The position numbers and the translations under genes are program-made. A stretch of DNA of 39,743 bases, from the NCBI GenBank assembly GCA_001552515.1, contig BCRI01000065.1, positions 1 through 39,743 on the forward strand, written 5' to 3'. Shown here one piece after another: positions 25,761-33,638 of the stretch; the stretch's first letter is position 1, and the number at the start of each line of letters is the position of its first letter. The notes under the pieces are model-generated. The model did not search any database, was not told where the DNA came from, and saw nothing but the letters and a program-made list of their open reading frames with translations. This stretch comes from Sphaerimonospora mesophila NBRC 14179 = JCM 3151. GTDB lineage: Bacteria; Actinomycetota; Actinomycetes; Streptosporangiales; Streptosporangiaceae.

Positions 25761-26675
25761 ATGTTTTCGCAGCGACCCGATCGGAGAACCCCCCGGCTGA
25801 TCCTCGCCGGCGCCACGGCGCTCACGGCGACCGCGGCCGTCACCGGAATCGTCACCGGGAACGCCCAGGCGAGCACGGCCGAGGCCGCGCGGAAATGCAC
25901 GCTGCCATTCGAGATCCCGGCATCGCAGGGCCGCTTCACGGTCATCGCGTGCGCGGTCACCAACGCGAACGGCGTCCCCAAATACACGCTTCAAATCAAG
26001 AACGGCACGCCCCTGCCCAGGCCCATCGGAATCAACGTCGAGGACAGCGGCCTCGAAATCCAGTACAACGTGCGGACGCTCAAGGCCGGGGCCTCCGTCG
26101 AGACGCCGCCGATCGGTCTGTCCACCAAGAACGCCCTCATCAAAATAGACGCGCAGTCGGCGTCCACCTATACCAGCTATCCGTGGGCTTCCGTCGGAAC
26201 CGATGTCGCCGGCCCGACGCTGCCGAAGGTCGCCCGCTGCGACCGGTGGTATTGGAAGAGCCAGGCGAAGCCGAAGAAGACCCGCCGGGAAATCGGATGG
26301 TGGACGCTGGACAACACCGGAGGTCAGAAGGACTGGACCGTCACCGAGACGATCGAGCGGGAGACCACCTCCACCTTCACCAACTCCGCCGAGATCTCGG
26401 CCGGCGTGAGCGTCGGCTTCTCCGCCTTCAGCGCCGAACTGAAGGGGTCGTACGGCATCACCACCACGGAGCAGATGCGCGTCAAGAAGGGGGAGACGGT
26501 GCAGTTCACCGTGCCCGCCGGGAAGAAGGCGACCCTGCACGCCGGCATCCAGGAGGTCACCGCGAAGGGGTACTACTACCGGCTCGGCAACTGCGACGGC
26601 TCGCCGAAGCTGGAGTACTACCTGAACGTCCAGGAGCGGGCGCCGCTGCCCGGCAAGGTCACCTGGATGACCTGA
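25761..26675 (+). CDS. Putative secreted beta-pore-forming protein (aerolysin/ETX-MTX2-like)
   Basis: The 304-residue protein has a twin-Arg-containing N-terminus (PDRRTPRLILAGATALTATAAV) with a likely signal cleavage after AQA37. The mature part has four Cys (46, 64, 160, 278). Residues 192-240 carry the mark of aerolysin-type toxins: a long Ser/Thr-rich stretch of alternating polar and small residues (TVTETIERETTSTFTNSAE, then ISAGVSVGFSAFSAELKGS, then YGITTTEQMRV) that can form an amphipathic membrane beta-hairpin, followed by the strand QFTVPAGKKATLHAG. ETX/MTX2, aerolysin and related proteins share this order. The N-terminal domain (46-180) would bind the target. ATG 25761 follows an AGAGGA. 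The family call rests on pattern, not on an alignment. Confidence 0.7.
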   Translation: MFSQRPDRRTPRLILAGATALTATAAVTGIVTGNAQASTAEAARKCTLPFEIPASQGRFTVIACAVTNANGVPKYTLQIKNGTPLPRPIGINVEDSGLEIQYNVRTLKAGASVETPPIGLSTKNALIKIDAQSASTYTSYPWASVGTDVAGPTLPKVARCDRWYWKSQAKPKKTRREIGWWTLDNTGGQKDWTVTETIERETTSTFTNSAEISAGVSVGFSAFSAELKGSYGITTTEQMRVKKGETVQFTVPAGKKATLHAGIQEVTAKGYYYRLGNCDGSPKLEYYLNVQERAPLPGKVTWMT

Positions 26676-26730
26676 CGCCTCTCCCCCGGTGATCGGGAGC
26701 GACCGGGGAAACCCCGAGAACACGGCCCCT

Positions 26731-26752
26731 CCCGCCCGTCGCGGCGGGCGGG
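26731..26752. terminator. Strong GC hairpin between convergent genes
   Basis: CCCGCCCG (26731-26738) and CGGGCGGG (26745-26752) form a perfect 8-bp stem with a 6-base loop. It lies 56 bases after the pore-former stop and 46 bases from the kinase stop of the opposite strand, so it can end transcription from both sides. Confidence 0.75.
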
Positions 26753-26798
26753 GTCTCCCTTGTCCGCCAAGGCTCCCGTACGGGCGCCGGGGGCGGGT

Positions 26799-28112
26799 TC
26801 ACCTGGCCCGGCGGCGGAGCAGGCGGCGGGGGGCGCGATCTGGAGCGCCGCCGTCGGCCCGCAGCCACATGTGCACGCAGGCCCCTCCGAGCTCCGACCC
26901 CTCGATCCGCACGCCGCCGCCGGCCGCCTCGGCCAGGCGGCGGACGATGTCGAGACCGAGGCCGGTGGAGCCAGCGCCGCTGTGCCCGCGTGTGAGCGCG
27001 CCTTCGGGATCGTCGATGCCCGGTCCGGCGTCCGCGACGAGGATGCCGACCATGTCGGCCCGCCGCCGCAGGGTTACCCGGAACTCCGTTCCCTGCGGCG
27101 TGTGCCGGAAGACGTTGCCGAGCAGCGCGTCGATGGCCGCGCCGAGATCGGCCGCGCTGACCGGCACCCGGCCGGGGGCGTCCGCGCCGACGAGCTGCCA
27201 GGGGCGTCCCTGATCCTCGGCCAGCGCCGACCAGAAGATGAACCGCTCACGCAGGACGTCGGCCGCGTCGCATCCGCCCGGCAGTGGCCGGGCCGGCTTG
27301 CGGGCGGCCCGGATGATCTCGTCCACCGCCTGTTCGAGCCGCTCGACGGCGAGCCTGCGCTGCTCCGCCTCCGGCCCGGTGCCGCCGATGTTGAGCCGCA
27401 GCGCGGTCAGCGGGGTGCGCAGCCGATGGGACAGGTCCGCCGCCAGCTCGCGTTCGGCCGCCAGCAGCCCGACCACCTGGTCGGCCATCGCGTTGAACGC
27501 CTGCCCCGCGGCGACGAGTTCGGGCGGACCGTCCGGCTTGATGCGTACGGACAGGTCGCCGGCCCCGAGGGAGGTCGCGGCGGCGCCGAGACGGCGGGCC
27601 GCCCGGACCACCCTGGCCCCCAGCCGGTCGGCCACCACGACCGATCCGATGACCAGGGCGACCGCCACGGCCGTCAGCACGGCCCATGACGCCGTGACGC
27701 CCTTCTTCACGTTCGCGTCGGGGGCGTACGCCTCGATGACCGCCCGCCGACCGCTGTCGAGCGCCACCGGCCTGAGCAGCACGTATCCATCCGAGACCGG
27801 CACGGTCCTGGCGCGTTCGAACGCGGCGGCGACGTCGGCGACCCGGACCCTGGACGAACCGATCGTGCGGTCGCCGGACAGGTGCACGGCGAGCCGTCCC
27901 GCCCCCGCCGGGGTGCTGGCCAGCGCGCGTTCGAGCGCGGCCGTGTCATCGGTGACCACCAGCGCGGGGACGATCATGCTCGCCTGCCGTTCCGCCTCGC
28001 CGAGCGCGCGGCTCTCGGCGATCTCCTTCACCGCGACGGCAAGCGGGATCAGGAAGGCCAGCGCCACCATGGCGGTGACCGCCACCGACACCAGGGCCAG
28101 GCTGCGCCTCAC
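26799..28112 (-). CDS. Sensor histidine kinase
   Basis: The 437-residue protein has a first membrane helix at 4-28, an extracytoplasmic sensor of about 110 residues, a second helix at 142-162, a HAMP-like linker (RLGARVVRAARRLGAAATSL..GDLSVRI), the phospho-acceptor His229 in ADLSHRLRTPLTALRL, and an ATPase domain with the N-box (ALLGNVFRHTPQGTEF), DAGPGIDDP and GSTGLGLDIVRRLAEA. GTG 28112 is the start, 13 bases after the response regulator stop. The kinase should phosphorylate that regulator. The stimulus is unknown; the convergent pore-former gene is not evidence of a link. Confidence 0.95.
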   Translation of the reverse strand: MRRSLALVSVAVTAMVALAFLIPLAVAVKEIAESRALGEAERQASMIVPALVVTDDTAALERALASTPAGAGRLAVHLSGDRTIGSSRVRVADVAAAFERARTVPVSDGYVLLRPVALDSGRRAVIEAYAPDANVKKGVTASWAVLTAVAVALVIGSVVVADRLGARVVRAARRLGAAATSLGAGDLSVRIKPDGPPELVAAGQAFNAMADQVVGLLAAERELAADLSHRLRTPLTALRLNIGGTGPEAEQRRLAVERLEQAVDEIIRAARKPARPLPGGCDAADVLRERFIFWSALAEDQGRPWQLVGADAPGRVPVSAADLGAAIDALLGNVFRHTPQGTEFRVTLRRRADMVGILVADAGPGIDDPEGALTRGHSGAGSTGLGLDIVRRLAEAAGGGVRIEGSELGGACVHMWLRADGGAPDRAPRRLLRRRAR

Positions 28113-28125
28113 CGCCGCCGTTCCC

Positions 28126-28821
28126 TCATGAGTCGGAGGCGCCGGGCGGGCTGAGCCGTACGCCGACTCCCCGGACGGTGTGGAGGTAGCGCGGGCGGGA
28201 GGCGCTCTCCCCGAGCTTGCGGCGCAGCCACGACAGGTGGACGTCGATCGTCTGGTCGTCGCCGTAGGACTGCCGCCAGACCTCGGCCAGCAGTTCCTTA
28301 CGGGAGATCACCCGTCCCGGCCTGGCGCACAGGTAGGCGAGCAGGTCGAACTCCCGCCGCGTGAGGTCGAGCGGAACACCGTCCAGGCGGGCCGCCCGGC
28401 CGTCGACGTCGATGACGAGACCTCCGACGCTGATCACGGTGGTGGCGGTGGCGGACCCGGATCTGGCCCGCCGCAGCACCGCCTCCAGCCGGGCGTTCAG
28501 GTGCTCGCCGGAGAACGGTTTGACCAGGTAGTCGTCGGCGCCGCTGCGCAGCAACCTGACGATCTCGGCCTCGTCGTCGCGCGCCGTGGCCACGATGACG
28601 GGTACGTCGGAGATCGCGCGGAGCATCTTGAGCGCTTCCGCGCCGTCCAGATCGGGCAGGCCGAGATCGAGGATGACCACGTCGGGGGCGGACTGCGCTA
28701 TCTCGCGCAGCGCGTCGAGCGCCCGGCCCGCGCTGCGTACGGCATGGCTCCGGCCGGCCAGATCACGGATGATCGCGGAGCGGACGAACTCGTCGTCCTC
28801 CACCACCAAAACGGTCGCCAT
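28126..28821 (-). CDS. OmpR/PhoB-family response regulator
   Basis: The 231-residue protein has a receiver domain (VLVVEDDEFVR, phospho-acceptor Asp52 in VVILDLGLPDLDG, Thr/Ala of the switch in IVATARDD, Lys in YLVKPF) and a C-terminal winged helix (DLTRREFDLLAYLCARPGRVISRKELLAEVW, TIDVHLSWLRRKLGES, LHTVRGVGVRL). It is the upstream gene of the kinase pair and probably controls its own operon and perhaps the divergent gene at 28901, with which it shares a 79-bp gap. Confidence 0.96.
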   Translation of the reverse strand: MATVLVVEDDEFVRSAIIRDLAGRSHAVRSAGRALDALREIAQSAPDVVILDLGLPDLDGAEALKMLRAISDVPVIVATARDDEAEIVRLLRSGADDYLVKPFSGEHLNARLEAVLRRARSGSATATTVISVGGLVIDVDGRAARLDGVPLDLTRREFDLLAYLCARPGRVISRKELLAEVWRQSYGDDQTIDVHLSWLRRKLGESASRPRYLHTVRGVGVRLSPPGASDS

Positions 28822-28900
28822 GGGGCAGAAACGTACACCTGCCGCAGATGCCGCGCATTGGTATCGGGAATTGTCTGTTGAAGGTTAAACTCAGCGTCCG

Positions 28901-29617
28901 ATGAGACGGCCCTTGAGTTACACGCTCGCCTGGTGCGGAGCGACCGCACTGGCGGTGGGCGTGTCCTGGCTCGGCGTGCGCGATGTGCTGCACAGCGCGA
29001 TCTTGGACGACGCGCCGCTCTCCCCGGTGGTGGCCGCCGCCGGGTCCGGCACTCCCTTACCCGACTCCCCCTCACCCGGTCCCCTTCCGACCGGGACCGT
29101 CCCCACCGGGTCGGCTTCATCCGGCACGTCGGACGCTCCGACCGGTGCGACGCCGAAGGCCTCCACCCCTCGCGTTCGGCGTACGGCCGGGGCCGCGCCG
29201 ACCGGCGGCCGGACCGGTCGGGTGTCCTCCGCCTCGCCGCGGCCGCCGCGCACCCGTATATCGCGGCCGGCTCCGACGGGCAGGCCGGTGGCCACGAAGG
29301 CTCCGACGACGGCGGCCACGACGACGAAGTCGACGACGACCAAGCCGACGGCCAAGCCGACCACGACCACACCGACGACGGCCGCCGCTGCCGACGAGAC
29401 CCTGCACACGTTCACGCTCAGGGGCGGCCGCGCGACGATCGCGGTCACCGCGGAGAAATGCCGGGTGGTGACCGCCACGCCCAACGACGGCTATGAGGTG
29501 AAGGTCTGGGAGGAGCCGTACTGGCTCCGCGTCACCTTCCTGCGCGGATCGAGCGAATCGTCCGCGTTCTGCACGTGGAACGCCCTGCCGCCCCGGCTGG
29601 ACACGTACGAGAACTGA
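28901..29617 (+). CDS. Membrane-anchored Pro/Thr-rich protein with small C-terminal domain
   Basis: The 238-residue protein starts with a short basic tail and a hydrophobic helix (YTLAWCGATALAVGVSWLGV). Residues 40-165 are low-complexity Pro/Ser/Thr/Lys (for example TTAATTTKSTTTKPTAKPTT), a likely cell-wall spanning and possibly O-mannosylated stretch. The last 70 residues (LHTFTLRGGRATIAVTAEKCRVVTATPNDGYEVKVWEE...FCTWNALPP) form a small beta-rich domain with two Cys. This layout is common for actinobacterial cell-surface proteins of unknown role. It is divergent from the response regulator gene and may be its target. Confidence 0.83.
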   Translation: MRRPLSYTLAWCGATALAVGVSWLGVRDVLHSAILDDAPLSPVVAAAGSGTPLPDSPSPGPLPTGTVPTGSASSGTSDAPTGATPKASTPRVRRTAGAAPTGGRTGRVSSASPRPPRTRISRPAPTGRPVATKAPTTAATTTKSTTTKPTAKPTTTTPTTAAAADETLHTFTLRGGRATIAVTAEKCRVVTATPNDGYEVKVWEEPYWLRVTFLRGSSESSAFCTWNALPPRLDTYEN

Positions 29618-29669
29618 CCCGCGCCGCGACATCGGATGAGCGGGCGGCCCGCCGGGGCTTGAACGTCGA

Positions 29670-30407
29670 TCAGCCCCGGGGCTTGATCGACTTGAGCTTC
29701 TTGAGGTAGTCGCGCATCTCCTTGATCTCGGCGCGCTGGCCGGTGACCAGCGCGTCGGCCATGGCCTTGGCCTCGGCGAAGGCGCCCTCCGCCTGCTCCT
29801 GCTGTGCGACCTCGATCGAACCGCGATGATGCTCGATCATGAGTTCGATGAACAGCCGGTCGAACTCGAGCCCGGACAACTGCGACAGCCGGGTGATGTC
29901 GGCCTTCGACGCCATGCCCGGCATGCGGTGGTCGCGCGGCAGCGGTTCCTCACCCCATTCGTCGAGCCAGCCCTTGGCCGTACGGATCTGCGGGTCGCGG
30001 GTGTCGGTGATCTTCATGGCCAGGTCCCTGACCCACTGGTCGCCCGCCTGGGTCCGGGCGAGGATCGTCATGTCCATGGCCTGGAGGTGATGCGGGATCA
30101 CCATCCGGGCAAACCGGACATCGGCGGCGTTGTAACCGGCGGCCGGCGTCACGACCGGCGACGGGCTCGCGGTGGCGGCGGACGGATCCTCGGCGGGAGC
30201 GGCCGAGGGCGACTCGGCGGTGGGCTCGGTGGGCGACTCGGCGGGCGTCGCGGAAGGCTGCACCGAGGGCGTCGCGGCGGCCGGACTGACCGTGGAGCCC
30301 GCGTCGCTCCCCGCCGATCCGCCGCATCCGGCGATCACGGCCATCGCCAGCGCGCCCGTTAGCACGCCCGTCAGACGGGGCGAGACGATCCGACGGATGG
30401 AGATCAT
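29670..30407 (-). CDS. DUF305 lipoprotein
   Basis: The 245-residue protein has a lipoprotein signal (TGVLTGALAMAVIAGCGGS), a Pro/Ser/Ala/Glu-rich linker of about 60 residues and a four-helix DUF305 domain with its His/Met-rich motifs: RMVIPHHLQAMDMTIL, DHRMPGM and LMIEHHRGSIEVA. DUF305 proteins bind metal, and several are linked to copper handling, so an extracytoplasmic metal-binding role is likely but not shown. A palindrome at 30509-30536 lies about 100 bases before the ATG. Confidence 0.93.
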   Translation of the reverse strand: MISIRRIVSPRLTGVLTGALAMAVIAGCGGSAGSDAGSTVSPAAATPSVQPSATPAESPTEPTAESPSAAPAEDPSAATASPSPVVTPAAGYNAADVRFARMVIPHHLQAMDMTILARTQAGDQWVRDLAMKITDTRDPQIRTAKGWLDEWGEEPLPRDHRMPGMASKADITRLSQLSGLEFDRLFIELMIEHHRGSIEVAQQEQAEGAFAEAKAMADALVTGQRAEIKEMRDYLKKLKSIKPRG

Positions 30408-30508
30408 GCTGAAACAGCCTTTCGAATCACGGCTCGGCGAACGGACCGGCACGGTCGGGAAGGGCATCCGCCGGGTGAGAACGGCGCGCGCGGCATCCGG
30501 CCGACCAC

Positions 30509-30536
30509 GGTAGATCCCTTTCGAAAGGACCCTACC
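30509..30536. promoter_or_regulatory. 28-bp palindrome upstream of the DUF305 gene
   Basis: The centre CCTTTCGAAAGG (30517-30528) is a perfect 12-bp palindrome; after three unpaired bases on each side the arms GGTAG (30509-30513) and CTACC (30532-30536) match again. A second CCTTTCGAA occurs close to the start codon (about 30418-30426). The likely role is an operator of the lipoprotein gene. Confidence 0.5.
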
Positions 30537-30574
30537 GCCGCGCCCCCTCCGGCGGTGCCGCTCCCCTCCCCATC

Positions 30575-30774
30575 GTGATCTTGGGGATTCTCCGGCCGGA
30601 CCTTCCGACCAGGTGAAAGGCTGCTCGTGATCTTTCAGTGGTGAATACACTTCCACTGCAAGATCACCGCAGTCGTTCGCCCAGGTCAACCGGCATCCGT
30701 GCGAGAATCTGCAAGATCACGACGCAGGTTCTGGCAGGCCAGGCGGCAAGCGTGCGGGCAATCGCAAGATCGCG
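30575..30774. repeat. Second cluster of GTGATCTTGC intergenic repeats (gap 30408-31090)
   Basis: This 683-bp gap has no gene. After the 28-bp palindrome it holds at least five copies of the repeat seen at 12040-12274: forward at 30575-30595 and 30627-30641, reverse at 30653-30667, 30698-30722 and a diverged one at 30751-30774. The copies at 30627-30641 and 30653-30667 pair as a 15-bp hairpin with one mismatch and an 11-base loop. The copy at 30698-30722 differs from the one at 12197-12220 mainly in the middle (GAATC versus GTTTC). An AT-rich patch and the LacI gene promoter follow. Confidence 0.8.
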
Positions 30775-30857
30775 GCGAGGGGAGGGTGGATCATGGAACG
30801 ACCGGGGCAGGGATGGGCCCGATACGGGGTCGCTCAATGCCGCGAAGAGGAACCGGA

Positions 30858-30930
30858 CAAACTAGTTTAAACTACAACTAACGACAATAAATGCCATAAA
30901 AAGTGGATAAATACTCCACTCGCTTTCCAG
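30858..30930. other. AT-rich island with two palindromes
   Basis: In this GC-rich DNA a patch of about 70 bases is strongly AT-rich. It contains the perfect 12-bp palindrome TAGTTTAAACTA (30863-30874) and the interrupted one AGTGGA-taaatac-TCCACT (30902-30920). It lies between the intergenic repeats and the LacI promoter. It could be a promoter or regulatory region or a remnant of inserted DNA; no gene is visible. Confidence 0.5.
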
Positions 30931-30987
30931 CCACCACAACCGTCCTCTAGCCTCCCTTCATGGGCAACGTCACTGAAACTCAACGAA

Positions 30988-31073
30988 AAGTTTCACACCC
31001 TGGAAACCTCTGTTGACACGAACGAAACAGTGATACTTTCCCCTTGGGAGCGCTCCCAAGCCGTGTGAAACTT
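30988..31073 (+). promoter_or_regulatory. Promoter and LacI operator of the regulator gene, framed by an 11-bp inverted repeat
   Basis: TTGACA (31013-31018) and TACTTT (31034-31039) form a possible promoter with a short 15-base spacer. TTGGGAGCGCTCCCAA (31044-31059), a perfect 16-bp palindrome containing the CebR-type operator, follows over the expected start point. AAGTTTCACAC (30988-30998) and GTGTGAAACTT (31063-31073), a perfect 11-bp inverted repeat, frame the whole element. Autorepression of the LacI gene at 31091 is the natural reading. Confidence 0.7.
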
Positions 31074-31090
31074 CGGGCCGAGGAGACCGC

Positions 31091-32095
31091 ATGGCCGATC
31101 TTCCCACCCTGGCAGAGGTAGCCGCCGCAGCTGGCGTCTCCCCGGCAACCGCCTCCCGAGTCCTGACCGGCTCGGTGCGCGTGACCACTTCGACACGCCG
31201 CCAAGTCCACGACGCGATGTCGCGCCTGGGCTATGTGCGGCGCCGGGCTCCCCGTGGCTCAGCGGGCCGGCGGACGGATCAGATCATCGCCGCCGTCGTC
31301 TGCGAACACAGTCCGCGTCTCTTCAGCGAGCCGTTCTACGCACGGCTCCTGTCGGCCTGCGAGGAGGTGCTCACGGCCCACGGCGTGCCCATGGTCGTCA
31401 TGACGGCGACCCCCGCCACGGCCTCGATCACCGCTCCCCCGCTGGTCGCAGGGGCGGTGGACGGAGTGCTGCTGATCAGCGCGCGCACCCGGCATCCACT
31501 CGCGGTCACGCTGGCGGCGTCGGGGATTCCGGTACGCTGCGCCGGACGACCACCGGAGGGCATCGACCTGCCGTACGTCGACATGGACAACATGGACGGC
31601 GGACGGCAAGCAGCCGAACATCTACTTCTCAACAACCGCAGAGCCATCGCCACGATCGCCGGGCCGCCCACGCTGCCCGCCGCGCGGGACCGGCTCGAAG
31701 GCTTCCGGCAGACGCTGCGCGACGCGGGCGTGCATGAGATGCCCGTGGCGTACGGGGATTTCACCCACGCCTCGGGCGCACATGCGATGCAGTGGCTGCT
31801 GCAACGGGCGCCGCACCTGGACGCCGTGTTCGCAGCCTCCGACGTGATGGCGGCCGGCGCGATGCAGACACTGCGCCGCGCCGGGCGCAAGGTGCCGGAG
31901 GACGTGGCCGTGATCGGGTATGACGACGCTCCGGTCGCGCGCCATGTCACACCGGCGCTGACCACAGTCCGCCAGCCCGTGGAGGAGATGGCCACGCTGG
32001 CGGCCCGGATGCTTCTCATGACGCTGGGGGACGAGGAGAAGCCGAAGGGCAATCCCGTACTGCCCACGGAACTGGTGGTTCGTGAATCGGCCTGA
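31091..32095 (+). CDS. LacI-family transcriptional regulator
   Basis: The 334-residue protein has an N-terminal LacI helix-turn-helix and hinge (LPTLAEVAAAAGVSPATASRVLTGSVRVTTSTRRQVHDAM) and a C-terminal sugar-binding fold (VDGVLLISAR, DNMDGGRQAAEHLL, DAVFAASDVMAAGAMQTLR, VAVIGYDDAPVARHVTPALTTVRQP). Because LacI proteins usually bind their own promoter, the box at 31044-31059 is its likely operator. The recognition helix SPATASRVL is typical of regulators reading GGGAGCGCTCCC-like boxes. It should sense an oligosaccharide taken up by the nearby transporter. The kinase gene overlaps its 3' end by 14 bases. Confidence 0.95.
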   Translation: MADLPTLAEVAAAAGVSPATASRVLTGSVRVTTSTRRQVHDAMSRLGYVRRRAPRGSAGRRTDQIIAAVVCEHSPRLFSEPFYARLLSACEEVLTAHGVPMVVMTATPATASITAPPLVAGAVDGVLLISARTRHPLAVTLAASGIPVRCAGRPPEGIDLPYVDMDNMDGGRQAAEHLLLNNRRAIATIAGPPTLPAARDRLEGFRQTLRDAGVHEMPVAYGDFTHASGAHAMQWLLQRAPHLDAVFAASDVMAAGAMQTLRRAGRKVPEDVAVIGYDDAPVARHVTPALTTVRQPVEEMATLAARMLLMTLGDEEKPKGNPVLPTELVVRESA

Positions 32096-33596
32096 GCTTC
32101 GAGAAGGCGACGTCCTGACCCGTCGCTATCTGCTCAAGGAGCGCATCGCGACGGGCGGGATGTCGGTCATCTGGCGCGCCTTCGACCAGTCCCTGCAGCG
32201 GATGGTCGCGATCAAGGTGCTGGACGGCTCGCTCGACGAGGATCATCCGGGCCGGGAACTGATCCGCCGGGAGGCCAGGGCCACCGCCCGGCTGATCCAC
32301 CCCGACGCGATCGAGGTGTACGACTACGGCGAGACCGTGACGAACCGCGGCAGACTCGCGGCGTACGTCGTGATGCGCCTGCTGGAGGGCCGGCCGCTGG
32401 CGGAACGGATAGCGGAAGGACCGCTGCCGTGGCCGGAGGCCGTGGCGATAACCGCCGGACTGGCCCAGGTGCTCGCCGCCGCCCACGACAAGGGCATCGT
32501 CCACCGCGACGTGACCCCGGAGAACGTGCTGCTCGCCGCCGACGGGCCGAAGCTGCTCGACTTCGGCATCGCCGCCTTCATCGGCGAGACCGACGACCAG
32601 CTCGTGGCCGATTTCGGCACGCCGCCGTACGTCGCTCCCGAGCGTCTCAAGGGCACGACCGCCGACCCGGCGGTGGACGTCTACGCCCTCGGCGTGCTGC
32701 TGTTCGAGATGCTCACGGGTGCCCTGCCGTACCCGGAGCGTACCTGGGAGGCGATCGAGGCGGCCCGGCGGGAAGGGCCGCCTCCGACGCCCGATGGGGT
32801 GCCCGACCTACCCCCGGAGGTGGCGGAGCTGTGCCGCAGCTGCCTGTCGGCCGACCCGGCGGCGCGGCCCCGCGCCGCCGCGGTGGCCGCAGCGCTGGCG
32901 GCACCGCCGCCGGGCCGGCGCCGCACCGATGGTTCTCGCGCGGCCGGCTGGGGAGCCGGAGCCGCCATCGGAGCCCTGACGATCGCCGGCGTGCTCTGGC
33001 TCTACCAGGCCGGCGCCGAGGGAACGGACGACCCCACGACTCTGGCGGCGGCGCTTCCTTCCGTGACGGCGCAGACGAGCGTCTCCGACGAGGGGGCGCC
33101 GCTGCCCACCTCGTCACCCAGCGTGCCGCAGGTGAAACCCGTCACCAATCCGCGGGCGACAGCGGGAGTGCCGCAGGTGACCCGGACGCCGACCCACAGG
33201 CGGACCAAACCCAGGGCCGAGGCCACGCCCCGCAGGCCGGCGCCGCACGCCACCCGCACACCCCAGATCTCCCGCACGCCCCAGACCAGAAAACACGAGG
33301 TCGACCCGCTTCCGCTGGCCACCCAAGCCAGGCCGATCGCGGTCGACGAAGCCGTCAGACGATTCAACCTGCTGCTGGACGGCGCCGAGGCGACCGACGA
33401 CGTCGACAAGGACGTCGCGCTCGACCTCAAGCAGGTGCTGCACAACTCGATCGCCAACGGGTCAGGTGTGCTCTCGGTGCGCGACAAAATCGCCGTACGG
33501 TTCCGCGAAGGCCGGCTGACCCCGTTGCTGAGACAGGAGCTGGAGCTCGCGCTGGACAAGGTGGCCGACGCTCTCGCTCAGGCGAGCGGGGTCTGA
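32082..33596 (+). CDS. Hanks-type Ser/Thr protein kinase with one membrane helix
   Basis: The 504-residue protein has a kinase domain at about 14-275: ATGGMSVIWRA loop, Lys45 (VAIKVL), Glu64, HRDVTPEN (141-148), DFG (160-162), FGTPPYVAPERL and DVYALGVLLFEML, so all catalytic residues are present. One membrane helix (about 287-304), a Pro/Thr/Arg-rich stalk and an extracellular helical tail of about 85 residues (AVDEAVRRFNLLLDGAEA to the end) follow. There are no PASTA repeats. The start is GTG 32082 inside the end of the LacI gene; the two are translationally coupled, an unusual pairing of a sugar regulator with a receptor kinase. Confidence 0.93.
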   Translation: MNRPELREGDVLTRRYLLKERIATGGMSVIWRAFDQSLQRMVAIKVLDGSLDEDHPGRELIRREARATARLIHPDAIEVYDYGETVTNRGRLAAYVVMRLLEGRPLAERIAEGPLPWPEAVAITAGLAQVLAAAHDKGIVHRDVTPENVLLAADGPKLLDFGIAAFIGETDDQLVADFGTPPYVAPERLKGTTADPAVDVYALGVLLFEMLTGALPYPERTWEAIEAARREGPPPTPDGVPDLPPEVAELCRSCLSADPAARPRAAAVAAALAAPPPGRRRTDGSRAAGWGAGAAIGALTIAGVLWLYQAGAEGTDDPTTLAAALPSVTAQTSVSDEGAPLPTSSPSVPQVKPVTNPRATAGVPQVTRTPTHRRTKPRAEATPRRPAPHATRTPQISRTPQTRKHEVDPLPLATQARPIAVDEAVRRFNLLLDGAEATDDVDKDVALDLKQVLHNSIANGSGVLSVRDKIAVRFREGRLTPLLRQELELALDKVADALAQASGV

Positions 33597-33638
33597 CCCT
33601 CCCCCAAATCGACCGACTTTTGCCCGGAATCCACTTTC

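Noticed and set aside
23166-26675. A very long plus-strand open frame of more than 1100 codons
   Set aside because: Only its last part, from 25761, has a ribosome site, signal peptide and protein-like composition. The first part is antisense to the glycan operon and crosses the gene-poor gap, where high GC keeps frames open.
29617-29670. Terminator between the Pro/Thr-rich protein gene and the DUF305 gene
   Set aside because: Some GC complementarity (GGGCGGCCCGCC) but no stable extended stem that I could place with confidence.
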